Positions 37,365 to 45,887 of a stretch of 64,000 bases of DNA are shown here, piece by piece (positions within the stretch are counted from its first letter, which is position 1; every line of letters starts with the position of its first letter). Both the position numbers and the translations under genes were made by a program. A model generated the notes under the pieces. That model saw only the letters and a list, made by a program, of their open reading frames with translations. It did not search any database and was not told the origin of the DNA. This stretch comes from Hyphomicrobiales bacterium (GTDB lineage Bacteria > Pseudomonadota > Alphaproteobacteria > Rhizobiales > Rhizobiaceae): NCBI GenBank assembly GCA_900468625.1, contig UBUL01000018.1, forward strand, positions 186,001-250,000. Direction: 5' to 3'.

Positions 37365-38267
37365 CTATGACTTCGATATGGTCGGCTGTCTCCCGATAGG
37401 TGCAGAACTTCCTGTCGCAGGAACTTGCTGCGCCCTCTGGCTGAGCCAGACACTGCCGAAAACAATGACGATCCCAAAAATCTGCATCGAACTCAGCTGC
37501 TGGCCGAGCACCGCCCAACCCAGAATGACGGCCGTTGTGGGGCTGAGAAAGCCAAGCGGCGAGATCACAGAGGGCTCCAGCCGCGACAGACCCCGAAACC
37601 AGAGAATATAGGTAAGCGCCGCGCCGATCAGCCCGAGATAGGTGAAGCCGAGGATGTTGGCGCTCGTTAAATGCGGCAGCGACGGCTCGAGCAGCAAAGC
37701 GACCGGCAGAAGCAACAGGCCACCCGCCGTCAGCTGCCATGCCGTAAAAGTGAGCGGCGAGACATCGGGACGCCAGCGGCGGCTGAGTACGGTGCCGGCC
37801 GCCATGGAGAAGGCACCACCGATACCCGCAACGATGCCGATCGGATCGAGCGTCGCATTCGGCGTCAGGATCAGCAGCGCGACGCCACCAATGCCGGCAA
37901 TCGCGGCGATGATGGAAAGACTGCGGATCGGCGATCCCAGCAGCAATCGCGCCAGCACGATGACGATCAGCGGCTGGACGGCACCGACGGTCGCCGCCAC
38001 GCCACCGGGCAGCCGATAGGCCGAAATGAACAGCAGCCACCAGAAAATGGAGAAATTCAGCGCGCCGAGCACCAGCGACTTCAACCACCAGATCCCCTGC
38101 GGCAGCCGACGCACGATGGCAAGCAAAAGCAACCCGGCAGGTAGCGCGCGCAGCATGGCGACCGTGAGGGGATAGCCGGCCGGCAAAAGCTGCGTCGTTA
38201 CCAGATAGGTACTGCCCCAGATCGCGGGCGCGACGGCGGTGAGCAAAAGGTCGAAATTGCGGTTCAT
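37365..38267 (-). CDS. EamA (DMT superfamily) transporter
   Basis: 300 residues with ten predicted membrane helices in two EamA repeats of five (residues about 8-140 and 150-285). W-G-S-T-Y-L-V-T-T-Q at the start and G-F-L-S-P-T-T-A-V-I-L-G-W near 245 are typical of RhaT/YdcZ-like exporters. It probably exports a small metabolite or drug. It is divergent from a MarR gene, with two operator palindromes in the shared 82-base spacer. Confidence 0.9.
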   Translation of the reverse strand: MNRNFDLLLTAVAPAIWGSTYLVTTQLLPAGYPLTVAMLRALPAGLLLLAIVRRLPQGIWWLKSLVLGALNFSIFWWLLFISAYRLPGGVAATVGAVQPLIVIVLARLLLGSPIRSLSIIAAIAGIGGVALLILTPNATLDPIGIVAGIGGAFSMAAGTVLSRRWRPDVSPLTFTAWQLTAGGLLLLPVALLLEPSLPHLTSANILGFTYLGLIGAALTYILWFRGLSRLEPSVISPLGFLSPTTAVILGWAVLGQQLSSMQIFGIVIVFGSVWLSQRAQQVPATGSSAPIGRQPTISKS

Positions 38268-38283
38268 GGCCGTGGCCTCAAAT

Positions 38284-38303
38284 TTATCTTGACCTCAAGA
38301 TAA
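38284..38303. promoter_or_regulatory. MarR-type operator palindrome 1
   Basis: TTATCTTGACCTCAAGATAA is a perfect 9-bp-arm inverted repeat with a two-base centre, in the spacer between the divergent EamA and MarR genes and about 17 bases upstream of the EamA start. Confidence 0.8.
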
Positions 38304-38310
38304 TCCGAAA

Positions 38311-38328
38311 TACCTTGACGTCAAGATA
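38311..38328. promoter_or_regulatory. MarR-type operator palindrome 2
   Basis: TACCTTGACGTCAAGATA: the same CTTGA-N2-TCAAG core as site 1 with one mismatched pair, 27 bases centre to centre from it and 21 bases before the MarR start. Confidence 0.75.
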
Positions 38329-38349
38329 AATTCATGGCGAAGTTCCGCC

Positions 38350-38838
38350 ATGGATCGCATCGACAAAATTCTCGCCCAGTGGCGCCGCGAGCGGCCGGAC
38401 CTCGACACCACGGCCATGGGCCTGTTCGGGCGCCTGCGCAATCTCGCGCTCCATCTCTCGCGCGAGATGGAGAAGACCTTCGGCCGCTTCGGCCTGAACG
38501 CGGCGAACTTCGACATGCTGGCGACTCTGCGCCGCTCGGGCGAGCCCTATACGCTCTCCCCCAGCAACCTTATGGAGACGATGATGGTCTCGTCCGGCAC
38601 GATGACCAACCGCATCGATCAGCTGGAAAGGGCCGGACTCGTCGCTCGCAGCCAGAACCCGGATGATGGCCGCAGCTTCCTGATATCCCTGACGCCGAAG
38701 GGTTTCGAGCTTATCGATGCTGCGGTAACGGCGCATGTCGAAACGCAGAAACGCCTGATCTCTACCCTTTCTGAAGGCGAACGAACGGCTCTTGACCGCC
38801 TGTTACGCAATTATTTAGCCGACTTCGAATCCGGTTGA
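38350..38838 (+). CDS. MarR family transcriptional regulator
   Basis: 162 residues. Winged helix at about residues 50-115: N-F-D-M-L-A-T-L-R-R-S-G, L-S-P-S-N-L-M-E-T-M-M-V-S-S-G-T-M-T-N-R-I-D-Q-L-E, and the wing R-S-Q-N-P-D-D-G-R. It probably represses itself and the divergent EamA exporter through the two CTTGA palindromes and is relieved by a small ligand. Its 3' end overlaps the next LysR gene end-to-end by 24 bases. Confidence 0.92.
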   Translation: MDRIDKILAQWRRERPDLDTTAMGLFGRLRNLALHLSREMEKTFGRFGLNAANFDMLATLRRSGEPYTLSPSNLMETMMVSSGTMTNRIDQLERAGLVARSQNPDDGRSFLISLTPKGFELIDAAVTAHVETQKRLISTLSEGERTALDRLLRNYLADFESG

Positions 38839-39741
38839 TTGCTGCAAACGCGATCCGGCGCAGACATCGCGAATGCAGCCCCGCAACCAGCGATGTGCAG
38901 GATCCGCATCCATTCTTGGATGCCAGAGCAGCGAGATCGTCACATCCGAGGTCGGTACCGGCAGCGCAAAACTGTGCATGTCGGTCCGCAGGTTACCCGT
39001 ATAGCGCTCCGGCACGCTGACGATCAGGTCGGAGGCGCGCGCCAAGGCCAGTGCCGCCGAAAAGCTGCCGACGATCGTTGCGATCCGACGCTCCAGATCC
39101 AGCACCCCCAGCGCCTCGTCGATCTCGCCCTTCTGCAGGCCGCGCCGTGAAACTAGGATATGGCGGCCGGCGGCATAAAGCTGCGATGTCACCGCGCCCT
39201 CGCTTAGAGGATGCCCGCTTCGGACCACGCCGATAAATCGATCACGGAACAGCGCCTGCGTTTTGAGTTCCGGGCCGGTATCATCGCCCACGACACCGGT
39301 TTCGAAATCGATCGTACCGTCTCGGAGCGGCGCGCTGTCCTTGTCCAGCTTCTGCGTAAAATAGAGGCGCACACCGGGCGCCTGCTCAGCAATGCGCGCG
39401 ATCAGTTCGGCGCCGAAATTCTCTACGAAGCCTTCGCGGGTGCGCAGCGTGAAAATTCGAGTAAGCTGCTTGAGATCAAGAGCCTCGGCCGGCCGCAGGG
39501 CTGCTTCCGCATGCTGCACGAGCTGGCCGACGCGCTCGCGCAATTCCAAGGCTCGCGGCGTCGGCACAAGCCCGCGTCCGGCTCTCACCAGCAGCGGATC
39601 GCCGGTCGCCTCGCGCAATCGCGCGAGCTGCCGGCTCATGGCGGATGGGCTGAGCCGCAATTTCCGAGCGGCGCGCGCGACGCTGCCTTCGGTAAGCAGG
39701 ACATTGAGGGTGACGAGCATGTTGAGATCGGGCGTGGACAT
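38815..39741 (-). CDS. LysR family regulator (NodD/SyrM-like group)
   Basis: 308 residues. N-terminal L-N-M-L-V-T-L-N-V-L-L-T-E-G-S-V-A-R-A-A-R-K-L-R-L-S-P-S-A-M-S-R-Q helix-turn-helix, then R-E-A-T-G-D-P-L-L-V-R-A-G-R-G-L-V-P-T-P-R-A, typical of the NodD-like/LinR branch. It is divergent from an MFS transporter (about 136 bases between starts) and likely controls it. Confidence 0.9.
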   Translation of the reverse strand: MSTPDLNMLVTLNVLLTEGSVARAARKLRLSPSAMSRQLARLREATGDPLLVRAGRGLVPTPRALELRERVGQLVQHAEAALRPAEALDLKQLTRIFTLRTREGFVENFGAELIARIAEQAPGVRLYFTQKLDKDSAPLRDGTIDFETGVVGDDTGPELKTQALFRDRFIGVVRSGHPLSEGAVTSQLYAAGRHILVSRRGLQKGEIDEALGVLDLERRIATIVGSFSAALALARASDLIVSVPERYTGNLRTDMHSFALPVPTSDVTISLLWHPRMDADPAHRWLRGCIRDVCAGSRLQQSTGFEVG

Positions 39742-39877
39742 GGCGCGATTATATCACGGTTTTCCCAAACATAGCGTTGAACGCACGAATGAAGTGCAAA
39801 TGCTGCGCGTTCCGCCACATCAAGCAAACCGTTACCGTCTGCGGGATTTTCAGATCTCGTCAGAATCGGAGCTCACG

Positions 39878-41329
39878 TTGAAACCAGTCACTGAAATGCC
39901 AGGCGAAGCCGGGCGCACCCAGGCAGCAACTTCGGCCCGCTGGGCGCTCGCCAGTCTCTCGCTCTCCATGCTGATGCCTTCGCTCGATACCAGCATCGCC
40001 AATGTCGGTCTGCCGACACTCGCCCAGGCCTCCGGCTCATCCTTCCAGCAGGTGCAATGGATCGTCCTTGCCTATCTGCTTTCCATCACCACGCTGATCG
40101 TCAGCGTCGGGCGGCTGGGTGACATTTTCGGCAGGCGGCGCTTGCTGCTGATCGGAATAGCCCTCTTCACCCTCGCCTCGCTTTTCTGCGGCATGGCGCC
40201 GACGCTGACGCTGCTCATCGCCGCGAGAGGCCTGCAAGGTCTCGGCGCCGCCATGATGATGGCGCTGACCGTGGCGATGGTCGGCGAAGCCGTGCCGAAG
40301 GAAAGGACCGGCAGCGCCATGGGCCTGCTCGGCACAATGTCCGCGATCGGCACGACCCTCGGCCCGTCGCTCGGCGGCATCCTGATCACCGGCTTCGGCT
40401 GGGAAACCATCTTCCTGGTCAACGTGCCGCTCGGCATCGCTAACTTCCTGCTGGCCGCCCGCTTCCTGCCGGCCGATCGCCAGGACCGGCAAGCGGCACC
40501 AGGCCGCCTGGATGGCATCGGCACCTTGCTCCTGGCTCTGACGCTGGCCGCCTATGCGCTGGCGATGACGACAGGGCACGGAAGCTTTGGCGCTCTGAAT
40601 ATCGGCCTGCTGCTGGCTGCAGCTTTCGGCGGCGCCCTGTTCATATTCGCCGAGATGAACGTGAAGTCGCCGCTGCTGCGCCTTTCCATGTTCCGCGATC
40701 GCAGGCTCAGCACCGGCCTTGCCATGGGCACACTCGTTTCCACCGTCATCATGACGACGCTGGTGGTCGGCCCCTTCTATCTCTCTCTGGCTTTTGGCCT
40801 CGATGCCGCCCATGTCGGCGCCGTCATGTCGGCAGGCCCGCTGGTGTCGGCACTGACCGGCGTCCCGGCCGGCCGCATCGTCGATCGCTTCGGCGCCCAC
40901 CGGATGACCATGACGGGCCTTGCCGGCATGATCGTCGGCCTGTCTCTGATAGCGGTGCTGCAAGGCAGATTCGGTGCCGCTGGCTATATCGGTCCGCTCA
41001 TTATCGTCACCGCGAACTACGCGCTCTTTCAAGCCTCCAACAACACCACGATCATGAAGGAGATTAGCCCCGAGCAGCGCGGCCTGATTTCCGGCATGTT
41101 GAGCCTGTCGCGAAATCTCGGGCTCATCACCGGAGCATCAGTCATGGGTGCAATCTTCGCGCTGGCGTCGGGGACGGCCGACATGAGAGCAGCGCCCCCT
41201 GAAGCGGTGGCTCATGGAATGCAGATCACCTACATCGTGGCCGCCCTTCTGATCGCCGCAACGCTTGCCATCGCGCTGACGGGTCAGGCCTTTGCAAAGC
41301 ATGCTGCCCTCTCCGAGGATATGCCGTAA
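39878..41329 (+). CDS. MFS drug:H+ antiporter-2 (DHA2/EmrB-like) transporter
   Basis: 483 residues from the TTG at 39878, which has GGAG at good spacing; an ATG at 39896 without such a site would shorten it by six. Fourteen predicted helices. Motif A G-R-L-G-D-I-F-G-R-R-R (about residues 75-85) and motif C G-P-S-L-G-G-I-L (about 163-170) are those of multidrug antiporters; the first helix has S-L-D-T-S-I-A-N-V-G-L-P. It probably exports toxic compounds under the divergent LysR protein. Confidence 0.9.
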   Translation: MKPVTEMPGEAGRTQAATSARWALASLSLSMLMPSLDTSIANVGLPTLAQASGSSFQQVQWIVLAYLLSITTLIVSVGRLGDIFGRRRLLLIGIALFTLASLFCGMAPTLTLLIAARGLQGLGAAMMMALTVAMVGEAVPKERTGSAMGLLGTMSAIGTTLGPSLGGILITGFGWETIFLVNVPLGIANFLLAARFLPADRQDRQAAPGRLDGIGTLLLALTLAAYALAMTTGHGSFGALNIGLLLAAAFGGALFIFAEMNVKSPLLRLSMFRDRRLSTGLAMGTLVSTVIMTTLVVGPFYLSLAFGLDAAHVGAVMSAGPLVSALTGVPAGRIVDRFGAHRMTMTGLAGMIVGLSLIAVLQGRFGAAGYIGPLIIVTANYALFQASNNTTIMKEISPEQRGLISGMLSLSRNLGLITGASVMGAIFALASGTADMRAAPPEAVAHGMQITYIVAALLIAATLAIALTGQAFAKHAALSEDMP

Positions 41330-41725
41330 GAGACGCAAAGGGACAGGGTGGCGGCTGACAAGCGCGCCATCCGATCAGGCCGATACAGGGCCAGCGAATT
41401 CTGAAGAAACGAAATCGGGAAAGCTGAACCCCTGAGTAATCCTTCCGCCTATGGCTCAGCCGATTTCCGGCTGAGCTCTTTCCTGTCCTTGGCCGGAATA
41501 GTCTTCGAACCTGTTTTAACGTTCGTTAACTTCAAATCGTCAATGATGAGTACTCTACTATTCAAGGTGAGAGCGGTGAATAATGCCCTTGTCGAAGCGA
41601 AACATTGTCCGGTACCTGGCATCCACCGTAGACACCGAGTTCAACGGCTGCCGGGGCGAAATTTGCATAGCTGACAGGGTCAGATTCCTGACACCGTTCC
41701 GTCTGCTCGATACGGAAAACGCCGA
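41330..41725. other. 396-base intergenic stretch with one terminator-like hairpin
   Basis: A perfect 8-bp stem CTCAGCCG-ATTTC-CGGCTGAG at 41455-41475 followed by CTCTTTCC could end the MFS transcript (weak T run). An AT-rich patch around 41515-41560 may be the promoter of the next gene. Nothing else is seen. Confidence 0.4.
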
Positions 41726-42973
41726 TTGACCGTCACGGAGCTCCAACCGTCGCGCGTCTTGCAGCCGCAGCTCGCCGCTTGGCGGCTGATCGGTACGGCA
41801 TGTGTCGCCATAGGGGTATTCCTGTCGGGTTTCGTCATCGCGGAGCCGGCACCATACGAGCTGTGGCTCGCCTTTCTCATCGGCACATGGTTCATTCTGG
41901 GGCTGAAAATCTCGCGCAGCGTCGCGCCGCTTTTGGCCCTGTTCCTGACGTTCAATATCGGCGGGATGCTCTCGATCACGCAGATGTACAACCTTGCCGC
42001 CGGCAATCATCTCGCCGGTCCGATCTATATCGCGGTATCGACCTTCCTCGCGTTGAGCGCAATCTTCTATGCAGCCATCATCGAAGATAACGAAAGACGG
42101 CTGAAGCTGATTTTCAATTCGTGGGTGGTGGCGGCGCTGATCACCGCAAGCCTCGGCATTCTCGGTTATTTCCATGCCGTTCCTGGCTTCGACATCTTCA
42201 CCCTCTATGACCGTGCCAAGGGTGCCTTCCAAGATCCGAATGTCTTTGGACCCTATCTGGCAGCGCCCAGTCTCTATCTGATCCACGGCCTTTTGATCGG
42301 CGATTTGAAAAAGGCCCCTATCAAGGCGGTCTGCCTTCTCGTCCTGGCGTTCGGCATCTTCCTGTCCTTCTCGCGTGCGGCCTGGGCTCTGTTTGCCTTC
42401 GCCGCGGCGATGCTGATCTTCTGCATGCTGCTGAAGCACCGCAGCAACAAGTTCCGGCTGCGCATTCTGGTGATGTCGCTGACGGCGATCATCCTCATGG
42501 TCGTCCTGCTCGTCGTTGCGCTGCAGTTTCCGCAGGTGAGCGACCTGTTTTCCACGCGCCTGCAACTCGTGCAGGAATATGATGGCGGACATCTCGGCCG
42601 CTTCGAGCGCCATAGCATCGGCTTCATGATGTCCATGGAAAGGCCGCTCGGCATAGGGCCGCTGGTTTTCGGCCAGATCTTTCGCGAGGACGAACACAAT
42701 ACCTGGCTGAAGACGCTGACCACCTATGGGTGGCTGGGCTTTGTAACGTGGATCAGCATGATCTGCTGGACCATTTACATCGGCTTCCGCAACCTCCTGC
42801 GGGAGAGGCCATGGCAGCCCTTCGGGATGATCGCTTGGATCGTCATTCTCGGTCATGTCGGTATCGGCAACGTCATCGATACCGACCATTGGCGCCATCT
42901 CTACATGCTGATCGGCATCGTCTGGGGCTGCGACGCCCTTGAGCGACGTCATCAGCGAATGAACTTGAATTAG
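41726..42973 (+). CDS. O-antigen ligase / polymerase-like membrane protein
   Basis: 415 residues from a TTG start; no ATG or GTG precedes the first helix. About ten to twelve membrane helices. The large loop near residues 265-320 and the Wzy_C/O-antigen ligase signature (G-A-F-Q-D-P-N-V-F-G-P-Y near 163-174, S-F-S-R-A-A-W near 215-221, and H-N-T-W-L-K-T-L near 325) are as in WaaL/ExoQ-like proteins. It would join or polymerise glycans on the periplasmic face. No other polysaccharide genes are adjacent. Confidence 0.87.
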   Translation: MTVTELQPSRVLQPQLAAWRLIGTACVAIGVFLSGFVIAEPAPYELWLAFLIGTWFILGLKISRSVAPLLALFLTFNIGGMLSITQMYNLAAGNHLAGPIYIAVSTFLALSAIFYAAIIEDNERRLKLIFNSWVVAALITASLGILGYFHAVPGFDIFTLYDRAKGAFQDPNVFGPYLAAPSLYLIHGLLIGDLKKAPIKAVCLLVLAFGIFLSFSRAAWALFAFAAAMLIFCMLLKHRSNKFRLRILVMSLTAIILMVVLLVVALQFPQVSDLFSTRLQLVQEYDGGHLGRFERHSIGFMMSMERPLGIGPLVFGQIFREDEHNTWLKTLTTYGWLGFVTWISMICWTIYIGFRNLLRERPWQPFGMIAWIVILGHVGIGNVIDTDHWRHLYMLIGIVWGCDALERRHQRMNLN

Positions 42974-43127
42974 GAGTGTAGAACAGGAACCATCCTTGTT
43001 GGCATAGATGGCTGCGGCATTGACGTCGGTAGCCGGCTTTCAAAACCATGCTGATGGCGATCGGCACGGCATTTTCCAGACGCCAAGCCAACCGGAGAGT
43101 ATCGGAATTTGAACCTCGGGCGCTCGC

Positions 43128-43685
43128 TCAGACAACTCGGACAATCGTTCCCTTGCGCAGCAAAGGGAGAATCCGCCTCATGTCGCGAAGATCGACCGCG
43201 ACACACCCTGCCGTCGGCTCGTATCCGGGCCGGATCAGATGAAAGAATATCGCCGAGCCGCGATGGCGCCGGCGCGAATTCACGTTCCAGTCGAGCACAA
43301 GGCAGATATCGTAGAGGCCGTCGCCTCGCTGCAATTCCTCGTGGCTTGGCTTGAAAGGCGCCTTTACCAGCCTGTTGTAATTGGGATTGTCGGGCTGATC
43401 GCACCAGAGCATATCCTTGCGGATGCGCCGCATCGGCAAGGCCGTCTTCAAGGAACGGATCCGATCGGCCCGCGTGAAGCCGTGGAGCAGCTTCATGCCG
43501 GCAATCGGCGTTGCGCCGTCGCCCTCACGCTTCAAAATGCTCCGCCCAGATCGGCCGATCGCGGCCGGCACGGTCAGAGGCCCGACTTGCACCAGAGCCC
43601 GCATCTTCTTACCCGGCGCAGGGCGCACGACGATCGTCGAAACTGTTCGCCTGGCCTCCCTCCTTGTCTTTTCCATTTTACTCAC
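43128..43685 (-). CDS. L,D-transpeptidase (YkuD) domain protein without a signal peptide
   Basis: 185 residues. The catalytic region F-F-H-L-I-R-P-G-Y-E-P-T-A-G-C-V-A-V (His149, Cys161) is the H-x(n)-S/T-x-G-C motif of YkuD enzymes, which cross-link peptidoglycan or attach proteins to it. The N-terminus is basic (K-M-E-K-T-R-R-E-A-R-R) and lacks a hydrophobic core, unlike most family members; it belongs to the short YbiS-related group annotated in rhizobia. It is isolated. Confidence 0.85.
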   Translation of the reverse strand: MSKMEKTRREARRTVSTIVVRPAPGKKMRALVQVGPLTVPAAIGRSGRSILKREGDGATPIAGMKLLHGFTRADRIRSLKTALPMRRIRKDMLWCDQPDNPNYNRLVKAPFKPSHEELQRGDGLYDICLVLDWNVNSRRRHRGSAIFFHLIRPGYEPTAGCVAVDLRDMRRILPLLRKGTIVRVV

Positions 43686-43824
43686 ATGTTTTTGCTTTGC
43701 GCGTGATTTCGTTTGAAATCATAGCAGTTTCATCCGAACGACCAAGCCTGGGCCGCGTCGCGACTTGCTAAAAATGCAATTTGGCGTAGGACTTAGGAGG
43801 GATTAGAACGAGGACCCGAACGGC

Positions 43825-44508
43825 ATGACCGCACGCACCATTCTCCTGGTGGACGATGACAACGACCTGCGCGAGATGTTGGTCGAGCAATTATCGCTTT
43901 ACGAGGAATTCAATGTCCTGCAGGAGGCGACTGCCGGAAAGGGCGTGCAGACCGCGCGCACCGTGCCTGTCGATCTTCTTATCATGGATGTCGGCCTGCC
44001 CGATATGGATGGCCGCGAAGCCGTGAAGCTGCTGCGCAAGAACGGCTTCAAGTCGCCGATCATCATGCTGACCGGCCACGACACGGATTCCGACACCATC
44101 CTCGGCCTCGAAGCCGGCGCCAACGATTACGTGACGAAGCCGTTCCGCTTCGCTGTGCTGCTCGCGCGCATTCGCGCGCAGCTGCGCCAGCATGAACAGA
44201 GCGAGGATGCGACGTTCACTGTGGGACGCTATCTCTTCAAGCCGAGCCAGAAGCTTTTGACCACCGAAGACGGGCAGAAAATCCGCCTGACGGAAAAGGA
44301 AGCCGCCATCATCCGCTATCTCTATCGCGCCGACCAGAAGGTCGTGACCCGCGATGTCCTGCTCGAAGAGGTCTGGGGTTATAATTCCGGCGTTACTACC
44401 CATACGCTCGAAACGCATGTCTACCGCCTTCGCCAGAAGATCGAGCGCGACCCTTCCAATGCCGAGATCCTGGTGACGGAAAACGGCGGCTACAAGATCA
44501 TTCCGTAG
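43825..44508 (+). CDS. OmpR-type response regulator
   Basis: 227 residues. Receiver domain 1-120 with acidic pocket D10-D11-D12, phosphoacceptor Asp55 (L-L-I-M-D-V-G-L-P-D), Thr82 region and Lys in D-Y-V-T-K-P-F; then an OmpR/PhoB winged helix (130-225) with L-T-E-K-E-A-A-I-I-R-Y-L and T-H-T-L-E-T-H-V-Y-R-L-R-Q-K-I. No histidine kinase is adjacent. The overall look is that of the CenR-like cell-envelope regulators of alphaproteobacteria, but I cannot confirm that. Seven bases separate it from the cNMP-binding gene. Confidence 0.92.
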   Translation: MTARTILLVDDDNDLREMLVEQLSLYEEFNVLQEATAGKGVQTARTVPVDLLIMDVGLPDMDGREAVKLLRKNGFKSPIIMLTGHDTDSDTILGLEAGANDYVTKPFRFAVLLARIRAQLRQHEQSEDATFTVGRYLFKPSQKLLTTEDGQKIRLTEKEAAIIRYLYRADQKVVTRDVLLEEVWGYNSGVTTHTLETHVYRLRQKIERDPSNAEILVTENGGYKIIP

Positions 44509-44515
44509 GCGATTA

Positions 44516-44971
44516 ATGGCCCTGAACGACGATATCCGACTGCTGTCGCAATTGCCGCTGTTTCACGGCATGGGCGATGAGCCGTTGCGGCTGATCGCCT
44601 TCGGCGCCGATCGCCGCCATGTGAACGAAGGCCAGACGCTTTTCAGGGAAAAATCGCCCGCCGAATGCGCCTATGTCGTCACGCGCGGCAGTTTCGAACT
44701 CAGCACCATCGATGCCGGCGGCCAGAAGCAGGTCGAAGCCGTGATCCAAGCCGGCACCATGCTTTCCGAACTGGCGCTGGTGACGCTGGTAGAACGGAAA
44801 TACACCGCGGTCGCTGCGGAAGATTCCGACGTGATCCGCATCACACGCGCCCTCTTCCACCGGCTGATCGAGGAATATCCCGATGCCGGCCTGCTGATCC
44901 AGAACCGCATCCGTGAAAACTTCGCCGCCCTTGCTCGGCAGGCGGCAGCAATGCTCGGCCGCTTTTCTTAG
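44516..44971 (+). CDS. cyclic-nucleotide-binding (CRP-like) domain protein without DNA-binding domain
   Basis: 151 residues, one cNMP-binding beta-barrel (residues about 10-130) with G-Q-T-L-F-R-E-K-S-P-A-E-C-A-Y-V-V and a G-x-x-L-x-E-L-A phosphate-binding-cassette-like turn. It has no helix-turn-helix, so it is not a CRP/FNR regulator on its own. Seven bases after the response regulator, it is probably co-transcribed and may feed a second signal into that pathway (inference). Confidence 0.85.
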   Translation: MALNDDIRLLSQLPLFHGMGDEPLRLIAFGADRRHVNEGQTLFREKSPAECAYVVTRGSFELSTIDAGGQKQVEAVIQAGTMLSELALVTLVERKYTAVAAEDSDVIRITRALFHRLIEEYPDAGLLIQNRIRENFAALARQAAAMLGRFS

Positions 44972-44983
44972 AGCGTCGTGCTT

Positions 44984-45787
44984 TTAAAGATTGAAATGCG
45001 CCGTGACGGGTACATGGTCGGACGGGCGGTCCCAGCCGCGCGCCGCCTTCAGGATGTCGATCCGCTGCAGATACGGACCGAGATCGGAGGATGACCAGAT
45101 GTGGTCGAGGCGGCGGCCGCGATCGGCAGCTTCCCAATCCTTGGCGCGGTAGCTCCACCACGTATAGAGCTTCTCGTTTTCCGGCACCTGCTGGCGCATC
45201 AGGTCGAGCCAGGCGCCGCGCTTCATCACCTCGATCAGCCCGTCGGTCTCGACCGGCGTATGGCTGACGATCTTCAAAAGCTGCTTGTGCGACCAGACGT
45301 CATGCTCCAGCGGCGCGATATTGAGATCGCCGACGAGGATAGCGGAGGTGTTCTGCTCGGCATTGGCATGCAGTTTCTTCATCTCCTCGATGAAATCGAG
45401 CTTGTGGCCGAATTTCGGATTGATATCCCGATCGGGCTCATCGCCGCCCGCCGGAACATAGAAATTATGCAGGCGGATGCGCCGGCCGCCGCGCTCGAAG
45501 ATCGCCGAAATGTGCCGGCTGTCGCCGACATTGCAATAATCCTGGCGGTGATCCTCGGTCAGCGGAAAGCGCGAGGCGATCGCAACGCCGTGATAGCCCT
45601 TCTGGCCGTGGATGATGATGTGCTCATAGCCGAGAGCCCTGAGCGGCGCATAGGGGAAAAGCTCGTTGGGAACCTTGGTTTCCTGCAGACAGAGGATATC
45701 GGGCCGGGCCTGCATCACGAACTGCTCGACGATGGGCATGCGCAGCCGCACCGAATTGATGTTCCAGGTCGCAATCGAAAATCCCAT
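44984..45787 (-). CDS. xth: exodeoxyribonuclease III
   Basis: 267 residues from the ATG at 45787 (M-G-F-S-I-A-T-W-N-I-N-S). The AP-endonuclease family sites are intact: W-N-I-N-S-V, L-C-L-Q-E-T-K (catalytic Glu), Y-H-G-V-A-I, G-D-L-N-I-A-P, and S-D-H-V-P-V at the end. It repairs abasic sites and degrades 3' ends in base excision repair. It is convergent with the cNMP-binding gene (12 bases apart). Confidence 0.95.
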   Translation of the reverse strand: MGFSIATWNINSVRLRMPIVEQFVMQARPDILCLQETKVPNELFPYAPLRALGYEHIIIHGQKGYHGVAIASRFPLTEDHRQDYCNVGDSRHISAIFERGGRRIRLHNFYVPAGGDEPDRDINPKFGHKLDFIEEMKKLHANAEQNTSAILVGDLNIAPLEHDVWSHKQLLKIVSHTPVETDGLIEVMKRGAWLDLMRQQVPENEKLYTWWSYRAKDWEAADRGRRLDHIWSSSDLGPYLQRIDILKAARGWDRPSDHVPVTAHFNL

Positions 45788-45887
45788 GTCCAAGCCTTTC
45801 CCGTCGTGAGGGTAAGGCTTTAGACCGGCCGTGGCGGAAAGAAAAGCGCCATTCGGCGCTATCTATGGCTGAGAACGAAGACGACGC

